From Arachnia rubra (lineage in GTDB: Bacteria; Actinomycetota; Actinomycetes; Propionibacteriales; Propionibacteriaceae), in the NCBI RefSeq assembly GCF_019973735.1, contig NZ_AP024463.1, positions 248,001 through 312,000 of the forward strand: DNA of 64,000 nt. The letters run 5' to 3'. The position numbers and the translations under genes are program-made. Each line of letters opens with the position of its first letter. Position 1 is the first letter of the stretch. Positions 1-8,971 of this stretch are shown here, piece after piece. A model generated the notes under the pieces. It saw only the letters and a program-made list of their open reading frames with translations, did not search any database and was not told the DNA's origin.

Positions 1-1
1 G

Positions 2-742
2 CAGCGCCCGTCCACCCGCGAGATCGTGCCGATCGGCCGGTTCTCGCGCACGGCTAACGGCTATTCGTTCGTCTACACACGGGCTGCCGCTGAGAAGCGT
101 GACTTCCGTCCCCTGCTCGGTCTGCCTGATCTACATCAGCGGTATGACAGCCAGCAGATTCCCGCTGTTTTCAGTCAGCGGGTCATGTCCCCTAGCCGCT
201 CAGACTACGGAAAATATCTGGCGATGCTCGGCTTGTCTGAGCAGGAGCAGGTGACCCCCTGGGAACAGATCGTCCACTCCGGTGGGCGCCGCGTCGGGGA
301 CACTCTCCAGTTCATGCGGGTCCCCGTTGTGAGGGACGGACGGGCCATCGCGTGCTTCCTGGCGAACGGTGTGCGACACATTCCCGGGGACGTGTTGCGG
401 CTGCCTGGGCGAAAAGTTCGCGTCACCCGGGAGCAGCAGGAGGCCGCGTTGGAAAAGTTGCGTGCCGGTGACCTGGTGCTCCTAGAGCCAGAGCAGGGGA
501 ATCCTGAGGATGATCACGCGATCCTGGTGACCTCCGGGGGGGTGCCCCTGGGGTGGGTACCCCGGGTTCTGTCCTCCAGCTTGCGGGCGCTGGTCGAAGG
601 CGGTACATGTCACGCGACAGTACGTCGGATCGGTCGGTCGGATACGCCGTACCATTTGCGTCTCGTCTTGGACCTTGACGTGCAAGTCTCTGATGATTTC
701 GCCTTCGACCCCGAGGGACGCTGGGTGCCGCTGGTCGGCTAA
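2..742 (+). CDS. HIRAN-domain protein, 5' partial
   Basis: The reading frame is open from the window edge, and the first in-frame start-like codon is a GTG at 26. The codons before it already read as protein (…STREIVPIGRF), so the true start probably lies outside the window. The C-terminal third (around residues 140-220, with the motif HAILVTSGGVPLGWVPRVL) resembles a HIRAN domain, a small all-beta fold found with DNA-processing proteins. The N-terminal half, with GRFSRTANGYSFVYTRAA, resembles actinobacterial HIRAN proteins that begin like HipA. No enzymatic motif is visible. The stop codon overlaps the end of the convergent exonuclease gene by 4 bp. The domain call is by pattern only. Confidence 0.6.
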   Translation, partial: QRPSTREIVPIGRFSRTANGYSFVYTRAAAEKRDFRPLLGLPDLHQRYDSQQIPAVFSQRVMSPSRSDYGKYLAMLGLSEQEQVTPWEQIVHSGGRRVGDTLQFMRVPVVRDGRAIACFLANGVRHIPGDVLRLPGRKVRVTREQQEAALEKLRAGDLVLLEPEQGNPEDDHAILVTSGGVPLGWVPRVLSSSLRALVEGGTCHATVRRIGRSDTPYHLRLVLDLDVQVSDDFAFDPEGRWVPLVG

Positions 743-1359
743 TAGACGAGGGGGTTGGGGAAACCCGCTACTTCTAGGTGTGCGTCTACCGGCAGGTAGG
801 CGCACACTGCCTCGAACTCGGTTTCCAACCCGCGCAGCCGCAACTGTTCAGCTTCCAGGCGAGCCAACCGCAGGAGGCTGGAGACATCGGCTGCTGCGTA
901 TTCAAGTTGCTCGGGAGATAGCTCGTCAGTTGCCCAGTCACTGACACGCACCGACCCCTTGTCTAGCTGTATCTCGAAATGCCTAGCCAGCAGTGACTTC
1001 AGGCTGTGCTCGGACGATGGTAGCTGGGGATCAAGCAGTTTGGAACCAGTTTTTGTGCAGAACACTGGAGATGTCCGCGCGCCCCAGGTCGCTTCGAGGA
1101 AACGCAGGTCGAACGGCGCATGGTGGAAGACCTTCGTCAGCTGGCTGTTTTCCAGCAGGTCCACAAGGTTTTGTGGGCGAGCTTCCGACCTCCGGATCAG
1201 GACTGGGCCAGTAGCCGGCGTGAAAAGCTGGCAGAGCTCCAGGGTGTCGCGCCGCCAGTCAAGCCCCGACGTCTCGGTGTCGACCGCGACGCTGCTGCCG
1301 CTGCGGATCTCATCCGCCAGTTCCTGCGGGAGGTCGCCGGTTATGACGTGCATGGGCAT
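739..1359 (-). CDS. RNase D-like 3'-5' exonuclease (DEDDy)
   Basis: This is a short protein of the DnaQ/RNase D 3'-5' exonuclease superfamily. All three Exo motifs are visible: Exo I AVDTETSGLDW (Asp and Glu metal ligands), Exo II FHHAPFDLRFL (Asp), and Exo III LEYAAADVSSLL with the Tyr/Asp pair of the DEDDy type. It has no HRDC domain, so it is a stand-alone catalytic domain acting on RNA or DNA 3' ends. The frame stays open to an ATG at 1407, but MPMHVITGDLPQEL from 1359 looks like the natural N-terminus, so the start is uncertain. It is convergent with the HIRAN gene, and their stop codons overlap. Confidence 0.75.
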   Translation of the reverse strand: MPMHVITGDLPQELADEIRSGSSVAVDTETSGLDWRRDTLELCQLFTPATGPVLIRRSEARPQNLVDLLENSQLTKVFHHAPFDLRFLEATWGARTSPVFCTKTGSKLLDPQLPSSEHSLKSLLARHFEIQLDKGSVRVSDWATDELSPEQLEYAAADVSSLLRLARLEAEQLRLRGLETEFEAVCAYLPVDAHLEVAGFPNPLVY

Positions 1360-1522
1360 CGTTCCAGGATAGACGGGGTGTGGTGCGTGGCAGTCACCGT
1401 GGCTCATCCCGGTGTCGTATCTCGGAGGTTTGTAGCCTGGGTGAACTGATACTCAAATAACTATCCAGCATCACGGCGGGGAAACCCGCTGGGAGCTCGT
1501 ACCTGCGGGGGATCCGCTGTCG

Positions 1523-1879
1523 CTATCTCGTGATGAGATCCCAGAGAGTGAGACCGATCACGACCAGGCAGCCGACGGTGCCGAATGGCAGATACCAGAG
1601 CCCGAGCGCGGCGACCACGATGAGCGCGATGCCGCCCGCGAACGATCCCGTGAGGTAGTAGGCGAACGCGCCCAGCAGCGCGATGCCGTAGCCGACGAAC
1701 ACCATTGCCACGCCAGGCGTGTGAGGGTCGATGCCGAGTCGCTTGAGCAGCCCCGCCCACGGGCCAAGTTCCCCACCGGGCGCGATATACCCGGCACCCG
1801 AGAGGTCCCGCACGCCGTCGAAGATCATGTAGCCTGCGACGACCACAACCAGGACACCGATGATGATCGTCCGCGCCAC
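1523..1879 (-). CDS. small hydrophobic membrane protein
   Basis: The 118-residue product has an N-terminal membrane segment (IIIGVLVVVVAGYMIF), a short polar stretch with GPWAGLLKRLGIDP, and two to three further hydrophobic helices to the C-terminus. The start is a GTG at 1879, preceded by a good GGAGG ribosome binding site. No catalytic or transport motif is recognised, and no family is named with confidence. It stands alone between the exonuclease and the toxin-antitoxin pair. Confidence 0.6.
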   Translation of the reverse strand: MARTIIIGVLVVVVAGYMIFDGVRDLSGAGYIAPGGELGPWAGLLKRLGIDPHTPGVAMVFVGYGIALLGAFAYYLTGSFAGGIALIVVAALGLWYLPFGTVGCLVVIGLTLWDLITR

Positions 1880-2099
1880 TGTCCAGCCTCCCTACTCTTG
1901 GTCTCACTCCTGGGCAGCCAGTTATCAGTTCAACATTACTGTAGACAGCCCGGGCCTACGGGGTTAAGTAACATGATCAGACGGCTCTGGCCGGTGTCGT
2001 GAGTGAGGCGAGCGGCGCGATGAGTGGTCGCGGCGACCGCATCCGGAGACGTGTCGTGGACCTGGGTCCCAAGGTATGGAATAGCTACACTTGTGGCCA

Positions 2100-2369
2100 A
2101 TGAGTATGGAGCAGGCCATGCCTCTCAGGGAGGTCAAGAATCGTCTTTCTGAGGTGGTGGACCGGGTGGCGGGGCAGCATGACCGGGTGGTGATCACCCG
2201 GCATGGACGACCTGCGGCGGTGGTGCTCAGTCCCGATGATCTGGCCTCTCTTGAGGAGACCCTTGACGTCATGGGGTGTCCCAGGCTGCTGGCGGATATC
2301 CGGGAGAGCCTGGCTGCCGAGGGCGAGGTCATGTCGAAGGAGGAAATCCTGGCGGCTCTCGGTCGATGA
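2100..2369 (+). CDS. Phd/YefM-type antitoxin
   Basis: The 89-residue protein has the Phd/YefM N-terminal DNA-binding fold. PLREVKNRLSEVVDRV is followed by DRVVITRHGRPAAVVLSPDDLASL, the hallmark of the family, and then by an acidic C-terminal tail that would wrap around and neutralise the partner toxin. There are ATG codons at 2100 and 2106; either is possible. Its TGA overlaps the ATG of the downstream RelE-type gene (ATGA), so the two should be translationally coupled. Antitoxins of this family normally repress their own operon; no operator was identified by eye. Confidence 0.85.
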   Translation: MSMEQAMPLREVKNRLSEVVDRVAGQHDRVVITRHGRPAAVVLSPDDLASLEETLDVMGCPRLLADIRESLAAEGEVMSKEEILAALGR

Positions 2370-2623
2370 CCACCCCGCGCGAGATCGCATGGCGTCCGGC
2401 GGCTAGACGAGCCCTCGGGAGGCTGCCGGAGAAAGTGGCGACGGCTGCCATCGAATTCGTCTATGGCCCACTCGCCGATAATCCATATCGGGTTGGCAAG
2501 CCGCTTCGTTTTGAGCTGGAGGGGCTTCACAGTGCGCGCCGCGGCAACTACCGAGTCATCTATCGCAGTGCCGAACGCATCGAGATTATCGCCGTCGAGC
2601 ACCGGGCCGACGCCTACCGATAG
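2366..2623 (+). CDS. RelE/ParE-family toxin
   Basis: The 85-residue protein reads WRPAARRALGRLPEKVATAAIEFVYGPLADNPYRVGKPLRFELEG in its first two thirds (quoted here as landmarks, not contiguous proof), then the RGNYRVIYR and IEIIAVEHRADAYR strands typical of RelE-fold mRNA interferases. The ATG at 2366 overlaps the antitoxin stop. It probably cleaves ribosome-bound mRNA when the antitoxin is degraded. The pair lies directly beside the left end of an IS3 element, a common position for mobile toxin-antitoxin modules. The operon looks intact. Confidence 0.85.
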   Translation: MTTPREIAWRPAARRALGRLPEKVATAAIEFVYGPLADNPYRVGKPLRFELEGLHSARRGNYRVIYRSAERIEIIAVEHRADAYR

Positions 2624-2756
2624 AAACCATAGAGTGCTATGGTTTATGCATGCTGTGGAGTGCCCGGCGTTTCGTGGACAGTGGTGAAAAACCTGAGTTT
2701 ATTCGAACATGTGAGGCAAAAAGTCTGTATCATGCCGGCTTCGATAGTTTAGTAAA

Positions 2757-3251
2757 GAGTTTAAAGAACACATCGTTGCGGAGGTTCTTGAGGGGTCTCG
2801 GCCGATAGCGGAAGTGGCGAAGTCCTACAATCTGGAGCCGGCGAACTGTGGGTAACTGGGTGAGAATATGGCGGAAGCAGCATCCCGATTCAGGTATGGT
2901 AGAAGCCTCGTCGGATCAGGTGGCGGAACATCAAGCGCTTGCAGGCCGAGGCTGGGTGAAGCGAAGACGGAGGGTTCGAGTTCAGAGATAAAGCGGCGGC
3001 CTTCTTCGCGCAGGAATCCCGGTAGCAGCGAAATATGTTTATATACCTCCGCGAGGAAGGCAGCTATCCTGTGTATCTGATGTGCCGCTGGGCCAGAGTG
3101 TCTCGTTCCGGCTACCACAAGGTGGCGGAATCAGGGTTTATCCGAGACGCAGAAACGCCGGGAAGAACTCACTATTTTGATTACGCATTTCTTCCACGAG
3201 TCTGAGCAAACCTACAGGTGTGTCGACGTATCCACGCAGCTCTGGTTGAAC
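2757..3251 (+). pseudogene. IS3 transposase orfA and 5' part of orfB, decayed
   Basis: Translating across frames recovers orfA-like words: an HTH-like run FKEHIVAEVLEGSRPIAEV near 2760-2820, then a heptad-like segment near 2935 (RLQAEA…) and KAAAFFAQE near 2990. These are followed by the start of orfB (ARVSRSGYHK near 3090-3120 and SETQKRREELT near 3150). There are several frame changes and at least one 2-base insertion near 3222 within TYRCRRIHAALVE. No continuous product is possible. The ISAs1 element interrupts it at 3251/3252. Confidence 0.75.
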
Positions 3252-4549
3252 CAGGGCCTCGGCAAAGTCTTTCATTCTTCGTGTTGGCTAGGGGATTTGT
3301 CGGGGTTGGGTGATGAGTTGGAGTGGTCGCAGAGGGTCTCTAGAGTGGTGTCTGAGGGCTGCGGCGATGCTGACAGCTCCGGCCAGGCGATGGAGGCTGA
3401 TCGCGGTGTTGCGTAGCGTGGCCATCACGGCGGGGCCGTGCCCGGTGTGGAGCTGGTGACGGTCCTCGTCGAAGGTCACATCCCTGACCCAGTGCAGCCG
3501 GTTCTCGATACCCCAATGACTCTGGATGAGGTCAGCGAGGTCAGCGGGGCTGGTCTGGCGGGCATCGAGGGAGGTGATCAGGTAAACCACCCCCACACGG
3601 TCTTGCGGCCGTCGATGGTGCGAGTACGGCGCAACTGTGCGACCTGACGGGCACCCGGCCAGTCGATCCAGTCAGGGACCTGACAGACCTTGATCGTGCG
3701 CCTCACGCGCCGGCCATGACCGGTGGTCGTGCTGTGGTGGGCGGGGATGTTCTTCCAGGGCAAGGCCTTGAGCGCGGTCCGTAGGCGGGGCTGGTTGCCT
3801 TTCACCGTCAGCACGTAGTCATGACCCTGCCCGGTAAGGGTGCAGGCAGTGGAGCGCTGGGTGTGCAACGCATCAGCGGTGACAACGATCTTGCTGCGTG
3901 GCAGGGATTCCAGCAGAACCGGCAGGGCGGCGATCTCGCCGGTCTTCGCGGGGAGCTGGTGTTGTGCGGCCACGATCCCGCCGCGGGTGACAGCGGCCAG
4001 CAGATGCGGCGCGGCCATGTCACGAGTTTTCGCTCCACGCAAGGTTTTACCGTCGACCGCCACCACCATGCGACCCTTCCATCGGGTGGCGTCACGGGCC
4101 AGCAGCCACGCCCCGACCATCGCGGACAGTTCGTCGGCGTCGAGGGCTTGGAGGATTCGGCGGATCGTGGATTCCGACGGTACTCGACGCCCCGGGCGCA
4201 GCAGCCCCGACGTGGCCAGGAGATCGCGGCCAACATCAGCGGCCCACTCGGCGATCGCGACCAGGCTGCTCGCACCGGCACACACCGCCGCTGTAGCGAT
4301 GGCAAGAACCCCGGCCAGGTCGTGGCGGCGACCACGACGTCCCCGAGGGTCAGCGATGGTGGCGAACACGCCCAGCAGCGACTGGCCGCAGACAGGCATG
4401 GTGAGGGATGATGAGCACACGCGTGGGGCCTCGTGATTTCTCGGTGATGACAAGGTGTGTAGGAACCCTCATCATCCCAGAATCCACAGGCTCCACGCCC
4501 CCATCACACCTAGCCACACCCCAGACACCACGACTTTGCCGAGGCCCTG
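3252..4549 (-). mobile_element. ISAs1-family insertion sequence, 1298 bp
   Basis: The element has perfect 18-bp terminal inverted repeats, CAGGGCCTCGGCAAAGTC at 3252-3269 and its complement at 4532-4549. A 10-bp target duplication CTGGTTGAAC lies at 3242-3251 and 4550-4559. Size, termini and the H-repeat-type transposase on the minus strand fit the ISAs1 family. It is inserted into orfB of the older IS3 element. The transposase frame is broken once (see next entry), so autonomous movement is doubtful. Confidence 0.93.
3288..4453 (-). pseudogene. ISAs1-family transposase, one frameshift
   Basis: Two overlapping frames make one transposase. The N-terminal part (3578-4453) contains FATIADPRGRRGRRHDLAGV and the catalytic MVVAVDGKTLRGAK and VVTADALHTQR segments. 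The C-terminal part (3288-3596) contains DLIQSHWGIENRLHWVRDV with the conserved Glu and ends in the typical ISAs1 tail. The frame changes at about 3590, where the sequence reads GTGTGGGGGTGG: removing two bases or adding one would join the halves. Programmed frameshifting is not usual in this family, so decay or a sequencing error in the G run is more likely. Confidence 0.85.
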
Positions 4550-4550
4550 C

Positions 4551-5219
4551 TGGTTGAACGGGGCGTCCACGCGAGCCTAGATCTGGTGCGTCAGCTCATG
4601 CACCGGGCTGGCTTGGTGGCCTGTCAGCCCCGGAAACGGGTCCGTACCACCATCCCGGCCCAGGATCTTCACCACCGCCCGGATCTGGTGAAAAGGAATT
4701 TTACCGCCAACAAACCAGGGCAGAACTGGGTAGGCGATATCACCTACATCCCCACCTGGGAAGGATTCACTTATCTAGCGACCGTGATGGATTGCTACTC
4801 GAAAAAGATCATCGGTTATGCGATCGCCGGGAATATGCGCACCCGGCTTGTTGCCGAGGCTTTACACATGGCAGTCAGAAATCAACCCCCTATCGTGGGC
4901 GAGACTGTCTTCCATTCGGATCGTGGTTCGCAATACACCTCAGCTGATTACGCGGAAATCATGAACACATATGGTATCCGTGCCTCGGTAGGTAGAATCG
5001 GGTCGTGTTACGACAATGCCGCAGCGGAATCATTTAATGCCACCTGCAAGAAGGAGGTAGTGAACCGGAAGATCTACCCAACACGGAAACATGCTATAAA
5101 GGATGTGACAGCCTGGATCGAGCAACTGCTACAATCAGAAACGACTTCACTCGGCGTTAGGGTACCGCACACCCAACCACGTCCACCAAGAATGGAGCCA
5201 ACACCAGCAAGCAGCCTAG
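4551..5219 (+). pseudogene. IS3-family transposase orfB, catalytic part
   Basis: The frame carries an rve-type DDE core: WVGDITYIPTWEGFTYLATV (first Asp), VFHSDRGSQYTS (second Asp) and GSCYDNAAAESF (Glu). It begins just after the ISAs1 duplication with LVERGVHASLDLVRQLMHRAGL. A frameshift near 5125-5135 moves the C-terminus out of frame; in the other frame it continues YNQKRLHSALGYRTP and ends at a TAG at 5217-5219, as in normal IS3 transposases. It is a remnant: the catalytic residues remain but the protein is broken at both ends. Confidence 0.85.
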
Positions 5220-5323
5220 AAATCCCATTTTTCAGTAGTGTCCACAAAACCCATAGCACTCCAAATAGCACTCCATTTTGTAGCCCTCACTATTCAATTT
5301 CTTTGTTGATTCAATAGGGAAAT

Positions 5324-5520
5324 TTAGGCGTTATTCATGAGGGTTTTTAGGGTGTAGGTTCTGAGGATTTCGAGGTGGGTGACTATTTGGATGATTCCGG
5401 GGAGTTTATTGAGGGGTCCGCGGTAGCCGTGTGACAGGCTTCTCCAGGTTTTCAGTTGGGCGATGCAGTGTTCGATGTTGACTCGGATTCGTGCAATTGT
5501 TGTGTTGAATTGTTTATCGT
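5324..5520 (-). pseudogene. C-terminal fragment of an IS5-type transposase
   Basis: About 65 residues are recognisable: NTTIARIRVNIEHCIAQLKTW, then a HGYRGPLNK segment and a final hydrophobic helix ending at 5324. This matches the C-terminal part (VRYLIERVIANVKTWRVL…DYRRP) of the neighbouring complete transposase, but it is a different, diverged element. The fragment ends exactly where the 900-bp IS5-type element begins, so the rest was probably lost by insertion or recombination there. Confidence 0.7.
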
Positions 5521-6420
5521 GAGGCTTATTCATAGACTGTAGGCGAAGATGAGTCCTGTGACGGCTTGTATTGTGGTTTCGAAGGTGTTGTAGGGGCGGC
5601 GGTAATCGGTGTGTAGAACACGCCAGGTTTTGACGTTCGCGATGACACGTTCGATGAGGTAGCGGACGCGGTTGATGGTCGTGTTGTTTCTTTTGTCGCT
5701 GTCGGTGAGTTCACCATGGGCGGGTTTCTTCGCGGGGGTGATCATCCCCAATCCGATGTAGCCTTTGTCTCCAATATGACTTTGACTGTCGAGGGCTGCG
5801 AGGAAGCCGGATTCCTTGATGGCCTTTGCATCATGCACACTACCCGGCAGGGGCGGGGAGATCCAGGCGAGCTGTCCGGCCAGGGTGCAGGCCACTTGCA
5901 GGTTCACCCCCGTCGTGTGGTGCTTGCCTGAGTACAGCTCGGGACGGTCGTGCCACGACCAGCAGGACACCAGAGTACCGTCGATGATGTACTGACGGTC
6001 CGGGTCGAGGTCCCCCACGCCGGGCACCCAGGCTTGGAGGGCTTCGGCGATCAGGGGAGTGTAGACCGCCACCACTCGTGAGATGGTGGCTTGGGAGACT
6101 GTGTGGATGTCGGCCAGCAACTCCTGGGTGAGATTGTGCCGCAATATCAACACAGTGACCTGGATACAGCGGAACAAGCCCAGGACACGGGACCCTGCCG
6201 GGGGAAGGTTTCCGGAACGGGATGTGTGGATCAGTTCGCACAGGTTGAGGATCTGGTCGCGGTCAAGGCTTGTGGTAGTATTCACGGCGGCGGCTTGTCT
6301 TTCATCTGAGGGTTTTCTTTCTGCATTTTGAATTATCTCAGATCGGGCAAGCCGCCCTCACATCCCCCTCGGGTAAAGTGTTAGCTGGGGAAAGCCAAAA
6401 CACCCCTATGAATAAGCCTC
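5521..6420 (-). mobile_element. IS5-type insertion sequence, 900 bp
   Basis: The ends are perfect 14-bp inverted repeats, GAGGCTTATTCATA at 5521-5534 and its complement at 6407-6420. One intact transposase fills most of the element. No target duplication is visible (CGT on one side, CAT on the other), which suggests that later deletion or recombination removed one flank. The end sequence is shared with the second 900-bp element at 26001-26900 and with the short MITE-like repeats at 8886, 63325 and 63457. Confidence 0.88.
5530..6285 (-). CDS. IS5-type transposase (DDE_Tnp_4)
   Basis: The 251-residue DDE transposase appears intact. An N-terminal helix-turn-helix (LLADIHTVSQATISRVVAVY) is followed by the catalytic segments YIIDGTLVSCWSW (Asp), HIGDKGYIGLGM (Asp) and VRYLIERVIANVKTWRVL (Glu). 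It would bind the 14-bp ends and move the 900-bp element by cut-and-paste. It could also mobilise the ~78-bp elements with the same ends found elsewhere in the window; that is inference from end similarity. Confidence 0.9.
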   Translation of the reverse strand: MNTTTSLDRDQILNLCELIHTSRSGNLPPAGSRVLGLFRCIQVTVLILRHNLTQELLADIHTVSQATISRVVAVYTPLIAEALQAWVPGVGDLDPDRQYIIDGTLVSCWSWHDRPELYSGKHHTTGVNLQVACTLAGQLAWISPPLPGSVHDAKAIKESGFLAALDSQSHIGDKGYIGLGMITPAKKPAHGELTDSDKRNNTTINRVRYLIERVIANVKTWRVLHTDYRRPYNTFETTIQAVTGLIFAYSL

Positions 6421-7289
6421 CATCATCCCGATCATCAACCAGTTCACGACCCGACACCAGCTCGGCGAAGTGGTGGTGGTCGCCGACGCCGGCATGCTGT
6501 CGATGACCAACCTCCAAACACTTCACGAGGCGGGATTGGGGTTCATTGTCGGGTCCCGCCCGGTCAAAGCCCCGGGTGACCTCGCCAAACATTTCCGCTG
6601 GCATAGGGGACGCGTTCACTGACGGACAACTGATCGACACGATCACCCCTAGGGATAAAACCACCAGGGCCCAGACAGCCAACCCCATTACGGAACGGGC
6701 CGAACCGGTTTGGGATCCAATCCGGTATCCGCATTCGTGGCGGGCTGTATGGCACTACAGCCACAAACGTGCACTCCACGACCGTAGAACCCTCACCGCG
6801 CAGGAGAACAAGGCCCGGGCCGTCGTGGCCGGCGAGAAGACCGCCCGCAACCCACGGTTCGTGACCACCAGCAAAGGCACCGCTGTCCTCAACGAGGAAG
6901 CGCTGACCCGAGCGAAACAACTGGTCGGGTTGAAAGGCTACGTCACCAACATTCCCATAACCGCCATGCCAGGACAGGAAGTGATCGACGCCTACCACGA
7001 CCTATGGAACATCGAACAATCATTCCGGATGTCCAAACACGACCTCAAAGCCAGGTCAATCTTCCACCACCAAGCCGAAGCGATCGAAGCCCACCTCACC
7101 ATCGTGTTCACCGCTCTTGCCATCGCCCGCCAGCTCCAAACCACCACCGGCATCAGCATCAAACGACTGATTCGAACCCTACGACCCCTACGCCAAGTCA
7201 CCATCCAAATCGCCGGTCAAACCATCACCGCCCAACCCCACATAACCCCCGACACCACAGCAATAATCGAGAAAATCCTGGGTCACTAA
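6421..7289 (+). pseudogene. IS1634-type transposase, 3' half
   Basis: The sequence starts mid-gene directly against the IS5-type element (IIPIINQFTTRHQLGEVVVV, then ADAGMLSMTNLQTL) and continues with SRPVKAPGDLAKHFRW. A one-base shift near 6605 moves it into the frame FTDGQLIDTITPR and on to VIDAYHDLWNIEQSFRMSKH, with the conserved Glu, ending at 7289. This is the C-terminal half of an IS1634-family enzyme. The 5' half is absent, and no matching piece lies on the other side of the IS5-type element. Confidence 0.82.
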
Positions 7290-7463
7290 ACTGCGACAAC
7301 TCAGGCCAGAAGCTTCGAGCGAACCACCCACTAATAAAAACCACTAGAGTCCACACGCCATTTATCAAATAGCCCAGAGTCGCAGTCCTGCCCAGCGCAG
7401 TAGGTAGAGGGGTCCTGCTCCTTAGTGCTTACTGGGGTTCGGCCCGAGGAGATCCGGCGCTAT

Positions 7464-8852
7464 GGGTCTGTCCGATAAACGGTGTGTAGGGTCCGGTGGT
7501 TTTCATCAGTGGGTGGTTCGGTTGAACCGTCCAGCGAAGGTGATTGCGAACGCGTTGAGTGCGGGCTTCCACCTGATCACCCAGCGTGCCCGGCTCCCGC
7601 CGGTGGGGTCAAGGGAGCGGGTCACTAGGTACAGGCACTTCAATGCGGCTTGCTCGTTGGGGAAGTGCTCACGGGCCCGCATGGCCCGGTGGTACCTCGC
7701 GTTGATGGACTCGATGGTGTTGGTCGTGTAGATCACCTTCCGGTTCTCCATGTCGTAGGCCAGGAACGGTACGATACTGCGCCCACGTGTTGCGCCACAG
7801 CTGCACGATCGCCGGATACCGGTCGCCCCACTCGGTGGCGAACTCGGCAAACCGGTCCTTGGCCGCTTGCTCGGACGGGGCCGTGTACACCGGTTTGAGG
7901 GACTTCACGATCGCGTCGCGGTGCTGCCGGCCGGCGTAGCGGAAGCTGTTGCGGAACCAGGTAGATCGATGCACTGCTGCACGATGGTGTGTTCCCAGGT
8001 CGTGTTGATCGCCTCAGGGAGTCCCTTCAACCCGTCACACACCGCGATCATCACCTCGACGATGCCTCGGTTCTTCACCTCCGAAAAGATCTGCAGCCAG
8101 AACCGGGCACCCTCAGCACCGTCACCAGCCCAGATCCCTGTGGATGTCGCGTTCCCCGTTCATCGTGACACCCATGACAACGTAGAACGGGGTGTTACGG
8201 ACTTGACCGTCGCGGACCTTCACGTGCGAATCGCGCCGGGCGAAGATCACCGGGTAGACAGGATCCAACGGCCGACTCGACCACTCGGCGAGCTCACCGA
8301 CGATCTTCTCGGTGATCCGGCTGATGGTGTCCTTCGACACCCTCGCTCCGTACACCTCCTCGAAGTGGGCAGCGACTTCACCGGTGGTCAGCCCGCGGGC
8401 GGTCAACGACAACACGATCTGATCGATGCCGTCCAAACGTCGCTTCCGTTTCGGGACGATGATCGGCTCGAAGGAGCCGTCACGATCACGGGGTACCACC
8501 GGTCTCGACCGGCCCGATCTGGGTCAACACCGTCTTGACGCGGGTGCCGTTGCGCATGTTCGCCTCGATCGGCGTGCCACCGTGCTCGTGACCCAGATGC
8601 TCGGTCAACTCGGCGTTCAACGCCGCCTCCAGGACGTTCCTTGGTGAGCTGGTTCAACAACCCTCCCGGGCCGACCAGACTCACCCCCTGTTCCCTGGCC
8701 TGCGCCAGCAGACACTCGGCCAGGTCCTTCTGATCGATGATCTCTCCGGTCACGGGATCGATCATCTCGTCTTCCATCATGTCGGTCGTGTCAGCCACAG
8801 CCATCTCCTCTCGAATCAGACCGGACCCCACACACCGTTAATCAGACAGTCC
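7464..8852 (-). mobile_element. IS256-family element, complete ends, dead transposase
   Basis: The element begins GGGTCTGTCCGATAAACGGT at 7464, and its other end reads GGACTGTCTGATTAACGGTG on the opposite strand, ending at 8852. A 9-bp target duplication CGGCGCTAT sits at 7455-7463 and 8853-8861. The length (1389 bp), termini and 9-bp duplication fit IS256. The transposase is on the minus strand and broken by several frameshifts. Confidence 0.9.
7506..8831 (-). pseudogene. IS256-family (mutator-type) transposase, frameshifted
   Basis: Four overlapping frames together cover the protein. The N-terminal part has IREEMAVADTTDMMEDEMID and LLNQLTKERP (8403-8831). A middle part has LTTGEVAAHFEEVYGARVSK and TISRITEKIVGELAEW (8122-8499). 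The next part has FRNSFRYAGRQHRDAIVKSL (7669-7974), and the C-terminal part has KVIYTTNTIESINARYHRAM (7506-7850). The order and the IYTTNxIE motif are typical of IS256 transposases. At least three frame changes make it non-functional. A decayed relative lies at 11334-12226 in the opposite orientation. Confidence 0.88.
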
Positions 8853-8885
8853 CGGCGCTATCTGAGCTGGTTTCGGTAAGAATAT

Positions 8886-8964
8886 GAGGGTTATTCACGA
8901 TGGGCTTTCAGTTCGGTAAATACCCTTGTAGGCCTGGGTTCGCTTGTGGCTGTGAATAACCTTC
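8886..8964. repeat. MITE-like element, 79 bp (copy 1)
   Basis: The short non-coding element is bounded by GAGGGTTATTCAC (8886-8898) and GTGAATAACCTTC (8952-8964); the inverted repeat extends outward into the flanks to give 19 bp (8880-8898 and 8952-8970). Its reverse complement aligns along its length with the 78-bp elements at 63325 and 63457 (shared TTATTCACAGCC and an internal ACAAGG…TTTA block). The ends match those of the IS5-type elements here. It lies directly downstream of the oxidoreductase stop codon. Confidence 0.75.
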
Positions 8965-8971
8965 ATATTCG

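Larger units (their letters stand above)
2657..5262 (+). mobile_element. decayed IS3-family element, split by ISAs1
   Basis: The ends are imperfect 35-bp inverted repeats: 2657-2691 (GGAGTGCCCGGCGTTTCGTG…) and 5228-5262, whose reverse complement begins GGAGTGCTATGGGTTTTGTG. Between them lie remnants of orfA and orfB of an IS3-type transposase on the plus strand, interrupted by a complete ISAs1-type element at 3252-4549. Removing that insert and one copy of its 10-bp duplication restores the orfB alignment. Several frameshifts elsewhere show that the IS3 copy is dead in its own right. Confidence 0.85.

Noticed and set aside
7290..7463. Stretch between IS1634 and IS256 remnants considered for a tRNA
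   Set aside because: No cloverleaf could be drawn and no CCA-adjacent acceptor stem was found; nothing supported there.
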